DNA of 64,000 nucleotides from assembly GCF_003351345.1 (NCBI RefSeq), contig NZ_QQTO01000027.1, forward strand, positions 1 through 64,000, written 5' to 3'. Shown piece after piece: positions 24,491 to 33,509 of this stretch. Both the position numbers and the translations under genes were made by a program. A model generated the notes under the pieces. It worked only from the letters and a program-made list of their open reading frames with translations. It was not told where the DNA came from and made no database searches. The stretch comes from Allobosea caraganae. GTDB taxonomy: Bacteria > Pseudomonadota > Alphaproteobacteria > Rhizobiales > Beijerinckiaceae. Position 1 is the stretch's first letter. The number at the start of each line of letters is the position of its first letter.

Positions 24491-26395
24491 TCAGGTGATG
24501 GAGAACGTCCGGACTCCCGCCTTCTCCAGCAGGCTATAGAGAGTGGCTATTTTGCTTCGTGCCCCTCTGCGTGCGCAATATGTGAAGATGACACGTTGTT
24601 TCGCGCGGGTGAACGCGACAAAGAACCCGGCAGTGGCTTCGATCTGATCGTTGGAAAAACTCCACCATGCGCCATCGTCCAACCCCACGAAGATGACGCT
24701 GTGATATTCTAATCCTTTGCTCTTATGGATCGTCATCAGCGGAATCGCGTGAACGCCTTCATAGGCATCGAGAGTTGACGACCAGTCGATACCGCCGGCG
24801 GACGACGCCAGCAGATGCACTGCGGCTGCATCAAGCACCTTGTCGAGCCAACCACCCTGGCCGTAGGCCGGATGGACCGCGATCAGCCGTTCTCGGTCGA
24901 TGAACGCCAGGATGTCGTCCACAATGGATCGCGCGACTGCCTTCGACTTTGGTGGACGGGGATGCGCGGCGGTCAGTTTAATCGCGTAAGCGTCCAGTTC
25001 GCAGGCCAGTTTCGCCTGTGCATCCTCTTCGTCCGGCGCGACACCACGAAGTGCCGCCAGCACCCCCTGACAATCCGTCCAGTATCGACCCGCCCGCTTA
25101 GTCATCGCTAGGCGCAGAATGGCGATGACCAGTTCCGATGCTTCTTCAGCCAGCAGTTCTTGCAGCATGACCGCTCCGGCGGTCCCGGCCTCGTTGCGCA
25201 GCGGAATACCGGCAGCCGCGAAGGCCGGTTCAAGGACGGCCGCGTAGTCGATGGTCTTCTGACGGACAAGCAGAACGAAGTCGCGCGGGCCGAGCTTGTG
25301 TGTCTTCATTTCACCAGCAACGAACGCCGCTAGGCGATCCGCCTCGACCTCCGGGGTGGAGAAATCCCAGATCGCGCAACTGTCCCCGGCGATTGTACCC
25401 GCCGTTTTCGATACCGGCGCCACGGCGCGGGCGTCCAACGCCTGCGCAAGGACATGCTGGATGCGCACCAGCTCAGGTGACGAGCGATAGTTGTTATAGA
25501 GCGGCGTTCGTTTTCCGCCGAAGTCGGCGTCGAAGGCGGTAAAGGGATCATCCATCGCCATCGCCCAGCGCATGATCTGCTGTTTGTTGTCGCCAACGGC
25601 CGTGACCACCGTGTCGGTGTCGAGGTAGATCGTGCGGACCAGATCATATTGGATCTGCGTCGTATCCTGGAACTCGTCCATGAACAGGTGCGAATAGGTC
25701 AGTCGAAGCGCGTCACGCGCCATCGGATTGACCCGCAACAGGAGTTCGGCGAGCCTCCCGATCATGGGGAACGACAGGATGCTCTTCTTGCCTTCGTGAA
25801 GCGTGGTTTGCCAGAAGCGGTCCGCGGCCCATTGGCCCGGCGTCGGCTGTGACCAACCGTCCACCGGGAGTGGCGACCCAACAAGATGACGGCGCTCGAA
25901 TGTCTTCACCGCTATCGCCTGGAGGTCGGCATAGGTGCCAACTGATGCAGGAGGTGTGCCGACCGTCTGATACAGGAAATCGCGGTAATCACGATCATTG
26001 GGGAACATGATGTCGTAATCGGGCCGTGGCCGCCAGCGTTCGGGCAGCGCCTGACCAAAGCGGTCAACAAGCCCTTTCGCAAAGGCGTCGAAGGTCATCG
26101 AGTCGAAGCGCCCGGCATGATTGCGATGGCAGCGCTGACGGACGCGCGCAGCGAGGTTGGTCGCGGCGTCACGCTTGAAGCTGATCGCGAGAATACGCCT
26201 TGGCGCGGGTGCGGCGCCTGTCTGAAGGAGATAGGCGGCGCGTTGCGCCAGCAATTCCGTCTTGCCCGCGCCGGGGCCGGCGATGACGGATCGATTGTCT
26301 GTCGAGCGGACGACCTTCAACGCATTCGCTTCAAGCGCTTCCACGCCCACCGGCTTCCAATCATCGGGGCGAACCCGTCGCGACAGCACCGCCAT
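24491..26395 (-). CDS. gajB: Gabija protein GajB, UvrD-like helicase
   Basis: A 634-residue superfamily 1A helicase. Motifs are Walker A AGPGAGKT (39-46), motif Ia/Ib region LAISFKRDAATNLAARV, Walker B FMDEFQDTTQ (D240, E241), motif III GDNKQQIMRWAMA, motif V LMTIHKSKGLEYHSVIFVG and motif VI VAFTRAKQRV. It begins two bases after the gajA stop (TAG-CC-ATG). In Gabija the UvrD-like GajB senses or acts on DNA ends together with the GajA nuclease to stop phage replication. It is longer than the first-described GajB (about 490 residues), with extra sequence between the helicase motifs, but within the range of the family. Confidence 0.88.
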   Translation of the reverse strand: MAVLSRRVRPDDWKPVGVEALEANALKVVRSTDNRSVIAGPGAGKTELLAQRAAYLLQTGAAPAPRRILAISFKRDAATNLAARVRQRCHRNHAGRFDSMTFDAFAKGLVDRFGQALPERWRPRPDYDIMFPNDRDYRDFLYQTVGTPPASVGTYADLQAIAVKTFERRHLVGSPLPVDGWSQPTPGQWAADRFWQTTLHEGKKSILSFPMIGRLAELLLRVNPMARDALRLTYSHLFMDEFQDTTQIQYDLVRTIYLDTDTVVTAVGDNKQQIMRWAMAMDDPFTAFDADFGGKRTPLYNNYRSSPELVRIQHVLAQALDARAVAPVSKTAGTIAGDSCAIWDFSTPEVEADRLAAFVAGEMKTHKLGPRDFVLLVRQKTIDYAAVLEPAFAAAGIPLRNEAGTAGAVMLQELLAEEASELVIAILRLAMTKRAGRYWTDCQGVLAALRGVAPDEEDAQAKLACELDAYAIKLTAAHPRPPKSKAVARSIVDDILAFIDRERLIAVHPAYGQGGWLDKVLDAAAVHLLASSAGGIDWSSTLDAYEGVHAIPLMTIHKSKGLEYHSVIFVGLDDGAWWSFSNDQIEATAGFFVAFTRAKQRVIFTYCARRGARSKIATLYSLLEKAGVRTFSIT

Positions 26396-26397
26396 GG

Positions 26398-28413
26398 CTA
26401 ATCCCGCCGCAACGACTTGGCGATGTGCTTGAGAACCTCGGCCAGAACCGGAGGCATGTTCTCGGCCAGATCCTTTTTCTTGATGTGGGTCAGAGCTGCG
26501 AGATGCGTTGCAGGCTTGCTGTTGGTGAGGAAGTGATAACGGTAGGCTGGCAAAAGCGCCGGATAGTCCTTGAACGGACCGGTGTAGAGCGTGAGTCCCG
26601 GTCCCGCTGTCCCGAGCACCACTTCTGCCGCTTTGTCGGCGGCCATCTTCGGACCGCCACCCTTGGGGATGATCGCCTTATAGGCGTCCGGGAAGGCTTC
26701 GAGCATAGCCAGATCGAGGTCGAGAGGCGCTGAAAAGTAGACGCCATGCGGCTTCAGGCAACTGATCCAGCCTTGCAGAATCTTGCGATCTTCCGGGTCC
26801 TGCCAAGTGTGCATAGCCGCAAATCTTTCGTCGGACAGCACACCCTCATCGAGTTTCAGCAGCGTTGATTTTGGCACGCCGAATTCGATGAGTTTCTCGA
26901 TCGCCGTCTTCACGCGACCAAAGCCACCGCCGTCGCGACCCAGATCGAGATCGAGAAGGGTCGCGTGCGGGATGCCGAGATGTTTCAGCAATCGCCAGAA
27001 ATGCTGCACATGCCGCCCGCCCAAGGGCACGATGGCGACGAAGGCAGGATCGATCAGGAGATCGAGCGCATCGGCCAAGGGCGGCAGGACGATCCGTTCC
27101 GAGTCGCCTTCGACCAGCAGGACGAACCGGGCGAAGTAGAGTTCAGGATAGGCGAGCATCGCGCCACGGACGAACTTGGACGCCTCGTCAATGCCCGGCG
27201 GAATCTTGATTTTCTTGACCGTCGAGACCCGCGTCTTCGGGTCGCACCGGCAGTAGCGGACCTCTCGCGGATTGACGCGGCTCAGCACCGCCGGCGAATG
27301 GCTGGTGACGATCGCCTGCGCGCCGCCGGCGTCGGTCAGCGACCGGACCTGACGGATGATGCGCGCAAGGAAGTATGGGGAGAGATGGTTTTCCGGCTCT
27401 TCCAGCGCGAATAGCGTGAGCGCCGGGATACGCAGGGTATCGTCACGGAAGCCGTCCACGGTGCCGGCGACAACCTCGCGCTCCAGATCGAACACTGCCG
27501 CAGCCAACGCGAAATAGAACAGCGATTGCTGCCCGTCGCTCAGGGCGTCGAGACCGCGTTCCTGGCCGTCCGGTCCCTGCTCGAAAATGACGGCGATCTT
27601 GCTGATGACGTCCTCGAACCGGCGACTGACCAGGCTAAGCCGGGGTTTCGTATCGACAACATCGTCGTGAAGCCCGGACCAGCGCGCCTGCAAGGCTTTG
27701 CCGATTGCGGCGATGGCCGACTCGCCCTCGAAAGCTGTCGCCAAGCTTTCGGTGGCTTCCTGAACGGCCTCTTCTGTTTCGGACGACCATTCGATAGCGC
27801 GCAGCAGGCGCGCAGCGAGCGCACCCGTCGTCGCCTTGATCTGCGCCGCAGCGTCCCGGCTTGCGGGTGTATAGTAGAGTTGGATCAGGCCGCGATCCGC
27901 CGCCGACACCGGATGGCGCTTGTCCTCGGCCGGCTCGGCATCGAGTGTATCGACCCAGAACAGCTCTTGCGAAACCTCACCCTCGACCGTCCCGTCATCT
28001 TCCCATCGTGCTTCAAGACGCAGGCGGCAGACCGGCGATTTGCCTCCCCGGTCGATCTGCATGTGCCGGAACGAGGGCGCGATCGTCTCCGGCGTCGCGG
28101 TGCCATCGGCCAACTCCGGCAAACCGATCAACACGTCGATGAACAGATCCTTGGGTTCACGATCGTCGGGATCATCGTCGGCACCCAGGTGGAAATCCGA
28201 ACGCTGCACGGCGCGCTGCGTCCGCGACACCCCGAACAGTTTCGACAAGGCATGGAGCAGCGCGGTCTTGCCCGCCGCGTTCGGGCCGACGACCGCCGTG
28301 ATCTCGGGCGAGATCGGCACCGTGATCGGATCAGGACCGAAACAGCGGAAGCCGGACAGGGTTACGGATTCGATACGCACAGGCTTCCTTCCGCAGGCGT
28401 TTTCAATTTGCAA
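26398..28413 (-). CDS. gajA: Gabija protein GajA, OLD-family ATPase/TOPRIM nuclease
   Basis: A 671-residue OLD-family protein. The ABC-type ATPase half has Walker A GPNAAGKT (43-50), signature LSDGQQSLFY (291-300), Walker B LFALEEPENHLSP (E338, E339) and the switch His in TSHSP (H372). The TOPRIM half has LVEGDSER (E435, D437) and LLDLDLGRDGG (D488, D490) for metal-dependent cleavage. In Gabija, GajA is a sequence-specific nuclease held inactive by nucleotides and released when phage replication depletes NTPs. gajB follows at once, which supports the system call. Start ATG 28413. An OLD-helicase pair outside Gabija is the only alternative and would differ little in role. Confidence 0.88.
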   Translation of the reverse strand: MQIENACGRKPVRIESVTLSGFRCFGPDPITVPISPEITAVVGPNAAGKTALLHALSKLFGVSRTQRAVQRSDFHLGADDDPDDREPKDLFIDVLIGLPELADGTATPETIAPSFRHMQIDRGGKSPVCRLRLEARWEDDGTVEGEVSQELFWVDTLDAEPAEDKRHPVSAADRGLIQLYYTPASRDAAAQIKATTGALAARLLRAIEWSSETEEAVQEATESLATAFEGESAIAAIGKALQARWSGLHDDVVDTKPRLSLVSRRFEDVISKIAVIFEQGPDGQERGLDALSDGQQSLFYFALAAAVFDLEREVVAGTVDGFRDDTLRIPALTLFALEEPENHLSPYFLARIIRQVRSLTDAGGAQAIVTSHSPAVLSRVNPREVRYCRCDPKTRVSTVKKIKIPPGIDEASKFVRGAMLAYPELYFARFVLLVEGDSERIVLPPLADALDLLIDPAFVAIVPLGGRHVQHFWRLLKHLGIPHATLLDLDLGRDGGGFGRVKTAIEKLIEFGVPKSTLLKLDEGVLSDERFAAMHTWQDPEDRKILQGWISCLKPHGVYFSAPLDLDLAMLEAFPDAYKAIIPKGGGPKMAADKAAEVVLGTAGPGLTLYTGPFKDYPALLPAYRYHFLTNSKPATHLAALTHIKKKDLAENMPPVLAEVLKHIAKSLRRD

Positions 28414-28881
28414 GAATAGGAAAGAACGATGTATTTACCCCACTACCCTGAATTGTGCAGCCTACACTTTAATGAAAGCGGCAACGAAGACACGAAAACG
28501 CGGTCAGTTATTCAAGCGGCCTTCGCAGATCGGCAATTTGCGTTCAAAGCACCACTTCATACGTCCTCCGGCGGCTACTTCTTGCCCGCAGGCTGCCTTC
28601 CGACCCCGAATATCGATCAGAGGACGCTAGTGGTGCCCGAGATCGGGCCGAATTCCGCTGTCGAGTGATTCGCACTCTGGCTTCCCGAAGCGGACATTCC
28701 CAGAGCCCGCAAAGGGCCAGAAGCGGAAGCGCATCATTCCGAGACGAGCTGACTGCCGCCCGCTCTAGGACCTGGCGGCGTGGTCATTGGCATGGGCGAG
28801 AACACGGCGCAGGCACGCAAAAACTGTGCGTAGGCGGACCCGCAGGTTCAGAATGATGGATGGCTACATTGGGCTGCGGTT
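28414..28881. other. intergenic region between gajA and direct repeat 2
   Basis: About 470 bp. It holds the gajA promoter region on the minus strand. A 79-codon plus-strand frame at 28429-28668 has AGGAAAG upstream of ATG but no recognisable domain, and I leave it uncalled. Further right the DNA resembles rhizobial intergenic sequence with GAAGCGGACATT-type words that recur near 62.4 kb. Confidence 0.4.
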
Positions 28882-29440
28882 GCCGTTTTCGTCGTCGTTG
28901 AAGCTGCTGGGCGGCGTGGGTTGGTCTCCTGTCGGATTTGTCCGGGCCGTGGCCACCTGCGTCCTCGTTCTGCTGGCTGCCTGGCAGAGGCGGGCTTTGC
29001 AGGCGCAACGGCGGTGCCGTTCTCCACGATGTTGCGACCCTGCGGGTGCGCCTCAGCCCGCCTCGACCTTGTCGACGCCATCGAGGACGCGGTGGTCGCG
29101 GCCCGGACAAAATCGACAGGAGACGAAAATGGCGACGATCGGCAGCTTCAAAAAGGACGAAATCGGCTTTACAGGCGTGATCAACACGCTGACCCTGACC
29201 AGCAAGGTCCGCTTCATCCGCAACGACAGCGAAAGCGACAAGGGTCCGTCCCACCGTCTCTTCGCCGGTAAGACTGAGATCGGCGCGGCCTGGGCCAAAA
29301 CCTCGAAAGAAGGCCGCTCATATCTCTCGGCCAAACTCGACGATCCCAGCTTCTCGGCAGCGATCTACGCCACCTTGATCGAGGACACCGACATTTCCGG
29401 CAACTACGCACTCATCTGGTCCCGACGGACAGCCGAGTGA
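28882..29440 (+). repeat. direct repeat copy 2 (559 bp, contains a DUF736 gene and its leader)
   Basis: Second copy of the repeat at 17648-18206, in the same orientation and of equal length. Recombination between the two would delete or circularise about 11.2 kb holding the QueC operon and Gabija and leave one DUF736 gene. Divergence of about 7% shows the duplication is not recent, or that the copies came from different elements. Confidence 0.9.
29129..29440 (+). CDS. DUF736 protein, copy 2
   Basis: A 103-residue DUF736 protein from ATG 29129 with the same AGGAG ribosome site as copy 1. Both copies keep full-length frames and most differences are synonymous, so both seem to be under selection. 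The family is typical of alphaproteobacterial conjugative elements and has no known function. It marks the return from cargo to element backbone. Confidence 0.88.
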   Translation: MATIGSFKKDEIGFTGVINTLTLTSKVRFIRNDSESDKGPSHRLFAGKTEIGAAWAKTSKEGRSYLSAKLDDPSFSAAIYATLIEDTDISGNYALIWSRRTAE

Positions 29441-29452
29441 GGTCGGCAAGAT

Positions 29453-29477
29453 CGCCCCGCCCGACAAGGGCGGGGCG
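29453..29477. terminator. hairpin terminator between DUF736 copy 2 and the LysR gene
   Basis: A perfect 10-bp stem (CGCCCCGCCC with GGGCGGGGCG) with loop GACAA, the same loop as the terminator after copy 1 although the stems differ. It lies between convergent genes and can serve both. Confidence 0.7.
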
Positions 29478-29533
29478 TATCCCGTTCTGCGCAGACACCC
29501 ATCCGGCGATGTGTTGACGACGCCGGGTAAGCC

Positions 29534-30499
29534 CTACAAGCGAGGCTCCGTGAATTCGGCCGGGTGGATGAATTCATCGTTGAACCAAGGATATTTCCGC
29601 GTGTCGTAGATCGATTTGATCCAGTCGATCACGGCGCCGGCGCTACGGGAGGCACGGACCTCCGGCCGGAACGTCAGCCAGATGTCGAGATTGCGGGTGC
29701 GCAAGCCAATGTCGATGGGCTCGATCTTGCTGCCGAAGAAGGCAATGCAATAAGTCGGCAGCACGCCGATGCCGAGCCCGGCCTCAACTGCGGCGAGGTT
29801 GGCCAAGCTGCTGTTGACGCGCGTGGCGATTCGGCCCGCAGCCTGCGATCCTTGCAGGATGTCCTCGACCTGGACGTTGGACACGACACTGTCGATCTGA
29901 TCGACGAACCGGTGGCGGCCGACGTCCTCCCAACTCTCGGGTTTGCCGAAGCGCTCGATGTAGCCACTGCTGGCGAACAGTTGGAAGTGCATGCGACCGA
30001 GGCGATAGGCGATGACGTCGGCGTTCTCGGGGCGGCGGAGCTGGATGGCTATCTGGCAACCGAAGCGCAGCACGTCGGCGAGATCCGCCGACAGGCGAAT
30101 GTCCAGCCGAATGTCGGGATGCTCGGCCTGGAACTCGGCGGCGCGCGGGATCACCCAGCCGACGCCCATACCTTGGGTCACATTCATCGAGACGGATGAA
30201 GCCCCGACGCGCTCCTCCTCGATCACGGCTTTTAGGTTCTGCAGGGGCGACCGCATTTCCACGACCGCCTCGAAGATCCGCTCGCCCTGGGCCGTGAGCA
30301 CGATGCCGTCCGGCATGCGGTTGAACAGTTTCAAACCGAGCTGTTCTTCGAGTATCTCGATCCGACGCGCGAAGGTTGACGCGCTGATTTTGGCGTCGAG
30401 GCCGGCGCGCCGGAAGCTGCGATGCCTTGCTGCGATCGTGAAGAGACGAAGGTCGTCCCAGGATACGGCGTCTAGGTCGATGGGGTTCGATCCGATCAT
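29534..30499 (-). CDS. LysR-family transcriptional regulator
   Basis: A 321-residue LysR-type regulator. The winged HTH spans about residues 12-70 ('LRLFTIAARHRSFRRAGLDA', 'SASTFARRIEILEEQLGLKL'), followed by the linker helix and a periplasmic-binding-like effector domain ('MGVGWVIPRAAEFQAEHPDI', ending near the C-terminus). The effector is unknown. It is divergent from the coupling-protein operon, 245 bp away, with an inverted repeat between, so regulation of transfer genes is plausible but inferred. Start ATG 30499; the ribosome site is weak. Confidence 0.88.
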   Translation of the reverse strand: MIGSNPIDLDAVSWDDLRLFTIAARHRSFRRAGLDAKISASTFARRIEILEEQLGLKLFNRMPDGIVLTAQGERIFEAVVEMRSPLQNLKAVIEEERVGASSVSMNVTQGMGVGWVIPRAAEFQAEHPDIRLDIRLSADLADVLRFGCQIAIQLRRPENADVIAYRLGRMHFQLFASSGYIERFGKPESWEDVGRHRFVDQIDSVVSNVQVEDILQGSQAAGRIATRVNSSLANLAAVEAGLGIGVLPTYCIAFFGSKIEPIDIGLRTRNLDIWLTFRPEVRASRSAGAVIDWIKSIYDTRKYPWFNDEFIHPAEFTEPRL

Positions 30500-30645
30500 G
30501 CGTACGGGCTACCGAAGATAAGCGCGCCACGCAATTTACCGGCCACCGCCCACAACCTGGGCGCATCATTTTCGCAGCACGGCGTCGCGGCGATGACGCA
30601 CATCCGTCAAGGACTCGTTAAGGCGACGGGACAGATGATCAGGAG

Positions 30646-30671
30646 ATGAAAACGGCAATTAGCGTTTTCAT
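30646..30671. promoter_or_regulatory. inverted repeat in the LysR/transfer-gene intergenic region
   Basis: ATGAAAACG and CGTTTTCAT form perfect 9-bp arms separated by eight bases, 75 bp before the first gene of the transfer cluster. The form fits an operator, possibly for the divergent LysR regulator. Confidence 0.4.
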
Positions 30672-30744
30672 GTGATAGAAATCTCTCCGACTCTAGCTTG
30701 AGAAAGCAGAGACGGATCCCGTATTCTTTCCTGCGAGATCACCA

Positions 30745-31308
30745 ATGCCAACAAATCCTACCGATACACCCCGCGCCGATCGCCCCAACATCGTACTTAT
30801 AAACCCTGATATTCATGCAGAACACAAACAGCGCGATGTCGTCTCTGCGTTAGAAGAACAGCATGGCGTTAGCAACGCGATGGTGGTCAAAGCCACCAAT
30901 CCGACCGCGCAGTGGCTTGATGCGAATCACATGTCGGCGCTTTCAGGCCAACAGCGTGCGTCGTTCGACGACGATGGCGTCGTAATGCTTCTTCAGCATC
31001 CGATCGATCCCAACTTCACGATACCGGTCGTCGCTGTTGCGAGGGAAGCAGTCGAAGCCGGCGTGAAGCAGGTTGAAAAGGAAGGCGGCGGCGCGGTTGG
31101 TTCAACCCAAATCGCGGCGGTGATCAAGCGTCTGGACGGAATGAGCCATCGAGACCGCAGTGACTTTTTCGTCAGTGCGTACATCGACATGCCCAACCAC
31201 GAGGAAGGCCGCGGAATCATTGCCAGCTTTACTCAAGCCGAGCTTGACGTGGCGCTGAGCAACGCCTGGGCCACCCGCAAGTTCATCCTGCTCAACGGCA
31301 AGGCGTAG
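30745..31308 (+). CDS. unknown protein heading the transfer cluster
   Basis: A 187-residue soluble protein without signal peptide or membrane helices. Visible stretches include 'RPNIVLINPDIHAEHKQRDV', 'TAQWLDANHMSALSGQQRAS' and 'HRDRSDFFVSAYIDMPNHEE'. I do not recognise the family. It lies eight bases before the coupling-protein gene on the same strand, so it probably belongs to the same operon. The ribosome site before ATG 30745 is weak (GAGATC). Confidence 0.65.
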   Translation: MPTNPTDTPRADRPNIVLINPDIHAEHKQRDVVSALEEQHGVSNAMVVKATNPTAQWLDANHMSALSGQQRASFDDDGVVMLLQHPIDPNFTIPVVAVAREAVEAGVKQVEKEGGGAVGSTQIAAVIKRLDGMSHRDRSDFFVSAYIDMPNHEEGRGIIASFTQAELDVALSNAWATRKFILLNGKA

Positions 31309-31316
31309 GCGTTCCG

Positions 31317-33038
31317 ATGTTTCGTCCCGACCTGCCGGCTCGCGGCTTCCGCATTGCCATCCTAGCCATTCTCTCTCTGGTGATCGTCTACCCAGTAAGC
31401 TTCGTCGCCACCCATGGCTTCGATCAGGGCGGGTGGCCGAGTACCCGAACACTTCGGGACGAATTTATCCCATTAGCGGCGACACCCGCGACTTATCTTG
31501 GCGGCATCCTGAACGGAGAGTTCGGAGCAATTGCCAATCTCTACGGCGCCATGGCGGTTGGCCAGGCGCCGATGCTGCCTGGAGGTGGTTACTGGTGGTT
31601 CTTCGGCTGGGGGGCGCTGCTTTGCACTTACGCCGCCGCCACAATTATGGTCGCGCCGCAGTTCCTGCGGCGCGACCCCAACGGCCCGTTCGGGAATGCG
31701 AAATGGGCCTCGCCGAGCGTGCTCGCCCAGCTCACTCGCGGTATCGAGATCGGGCTCGATCCGGACACCGGCAACGCCGTGCGCATTGCGATCGAGGGCA
31801 ATCTCCTGACGATCGCGCCGCCGCGGATGGGCAAGACGAACGGTCTCGTCTTGCCGAACCTGGCCCTGGCGGAGCCGGGCGCCTTCGGCGGCCCCGTCGT
31901 CGTGATCGACCCGAAGGGCGATGCCTATTGCGCCGCCAGGGCGCGCCGTGAAGCGCTCGGCCAGACGGTGCGCTGCCTCGACCCCTTCGGGATGGTCGAA
32001 GGCGGCGACAGATGGAACCCCCTGCTCCATAAGAAAGCCGGCGACGTGACCTACCTTCTGGCCATGGCCAGAGCGCTGCTGCCCGACACGGCAGGCGGCA
32101 GCGCCGCTAGCGAATTTTTTCGCAACCGCGCCAGCGCGATGATCGCGGCGGCTCTCGCGGTCGCCATCATCGACGAACGTCATGATCCAATTGCCGCAGC
32201 GCGACTTATGCAAGACGAAGATTCATTCCGCAAAGCGCTTCAGGGGCGCACCGACGCTCTGTCGCGGGATGCGATGTCAACGCTCGACAGCCAGGCTGAG
32301 CAAACCCGTGGGGGGATCATCGCCACCGCCCAGCAGGCGTTTCAGTGGGCGCTTGATCCGCAGATGCAGGCGGTGGTCGATCATCATACCTTCGACATCG
32401 CCGATCTCAGTTCCGGCCAGACCGATCTGTTCATCGTCCTGCCGGCCGACGAGCGCAGCACGATCCTCGCGCCTTATGTGCGTTGGCTGCTGTCGGACCT
32501 GTTCTCCAGCATTCGGCGCCATCGGCCCCGCGAACGGATCCTGATCATGATCGACGAGGCCTTCGTGCTGGGCCGCTTTGAGGCCCTTCTCAAGGGCGCG
32601 GGCGAGTTGCCGGGCTATGGCGCCAGCATCTGGACATTCTGGCAAAGCCGGCAGCAGCTCGTCGAGGCTTACGGGCCATCCGGTGCCACGATTTTCACCG
32701 ACACCGCCGAGGTCGTGACGCTGTTCAACTTACCCCGCGCCAATCCCGAAGAGGCCGAGCACTGGTCGAAGGCTTTGGGGACCTATTCGGGGTTCGTCGA
32801 TTCAACGACTCGCGACGCCTCGACGGGCAAGCCGGCCACGAACTCGCAGCCGACGGCGATGGAGCTCGTTCCGGCGAGCAGCCTTGCGGGACTGCTGCAG
32901 GAAAAGACCATTGCATTCGTCAACAAGCGTGGCGTCACCAGCGATCCGCTGCTGCTGGACAAGACGCTCTCCTACGACGACCCCCGGTTCGAGGGCCTGC
33001 TGGACTTCGTCGTGCCCGTCGCGCAGGCGCAAGGGTAA
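31317..33038 (+). CDS. type IV coupling protein (VirD4/TraG family)
   Basis: A 573-residue T4CP, the hexameric inner-membrane ATPase that hands the relaxase-DNA complex to a type IV secretion channel. N-terminal membrane helices lie at about residues 10-31 and 95-112. Walker A is APPRMGKT (167-174), followed by NGLVLPNLALAEPGAF and VVVIDPKGDAYCAARARR. Walker B is ILIMIDEAFVLGRFEALL. The C-terminal part contains the conserved FFRNRASAMIAAAL and FWQSRQQLVEAYG segments. It is shorter than many TraG proteins (about 640), lacking a long C-terminal tail. No channel genes are in the window. Confidence 0.93.
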   Translation: MFRPDLPARGFRIAILAILSLVIVYPVSFVATHGFDQGGWPSTRTLRDEFIPLAATPATYLGGILNGEFGAIANLYGAMAVGQAPMLPGGGYWWFFGWGALLCTYAAATIMVAPQFLRRDPNGPFGNAKWASPSVLAQLTRGIEIGLDPDTGNAVRIAIEGNLLTIAPPRMGKTNGLVLPNLALAEPGAFGGPVVVIDPKGDAYCAARARREALGQTVRCLDPFGMVEGGDRWNPLLHKKAGDVTYLLAMARALLPDTAGGSAASEFFRNRASAMIAAALAVAIIDERHDPIAAARLMQDEDSFRKALQGRTDALSRDAMSTLDSQAEQTRGGIIATAQQAFQWALDPQMQAVVDHHTFDIADLSSGQTDLFIVLPADERSTILAPYVRWLLSDLFSSIRRHRPRERILIMIDEAFVLGRFEALLKGAGELPGYGASIWTFWQSRQQLVEAYGPSGATIFTDTAEVVTLFNLPRANPEEAEHWSKALGTYSGFVDSTTRDASTGKPATNSQPTAMELVPASSLAGLLQEKTIAFVNKRGVTSDPLLLDKTLSYDDPRFEGLLDFVVPVAQAQG

Positions 33039-33041
33039 CGC

Positions 33042-33509
33042 GTGCAAAAGCTCGACCTGACCAGGCTCTCGCGCGACGTGGCTTGCCTTCGCAAAAGCCA
33101 CCCCGCGGGCCTCGGCCCCGGGGGGCGACCTGCCACGGGCGCGATGGCCATCGTGCGAGAAAACCTCGGCAGACTGGAGGCGCTGCATGCAGCAGGCTTC
33201 AGTTGGGTCGACATCGCCGTGGGCCTGGCAGCACAAAACGTGCTCCATGGTAGCGGCCGGCCTCTAACCGGGCGCCAGCTCACCGGCCTGATCGCGAGCG
33301 TTCGCCGCCAACAGCGCCGGCGCGAGACGAAGGCCACGCGACGTGCGACCCGCACCGACCTGTCGACGGTCACCTCGACCCTGACACTCGCCGCAGAACT
33401 CTCCGCGCCTGCGCAACTACCAGCTCTATCGACGATCCCCACCGAAGCCGATCTGCGCCGCGAACGGCTGGCTTCGCTCGGCAGCCTCATGAAAGAGAGC
33501 GAACGATGA
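33042..33509 (+). CDS. basic accessory protein of the mobilisation operon
   Basis: A 155-residue Arg-rich protein from GTG 33042, preceded by AAGGGT and three bases after the coupling-protein stop. The helical N-terminal half includes 'LEALHAAGFSWVDIAVGLAA' and GRPLTGRQLTGLIASVRRQQRRR, which look like an HTH-type DNA-binding region. The C-terminus is low-complexity. Its stop overlaps the ParA-like start (ATGA). A role as relaxosome accessory protein is inferred from position and charge. Confidence 0.7.
   Translation: MQKLDLTRLSRDVACLRKSHPAGLGPGGRPATGAMAIVRENLGRLEALHAAGFSWVDIAVGLAAQNVLHGSGRPLTGRQLTGLIASVRRQQRRRETKATRRATRTDLSTVTSTLTLAAELSAPAQLPALSTIPTEADLRRERLASLGSLMKESER

Noticed and set aside
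28429..28668. 79-codon ATG frame downstream of the gajA start
   Set aside because: A possible ribosome site exists, but no domain or clear coding bias; left as intergenic.
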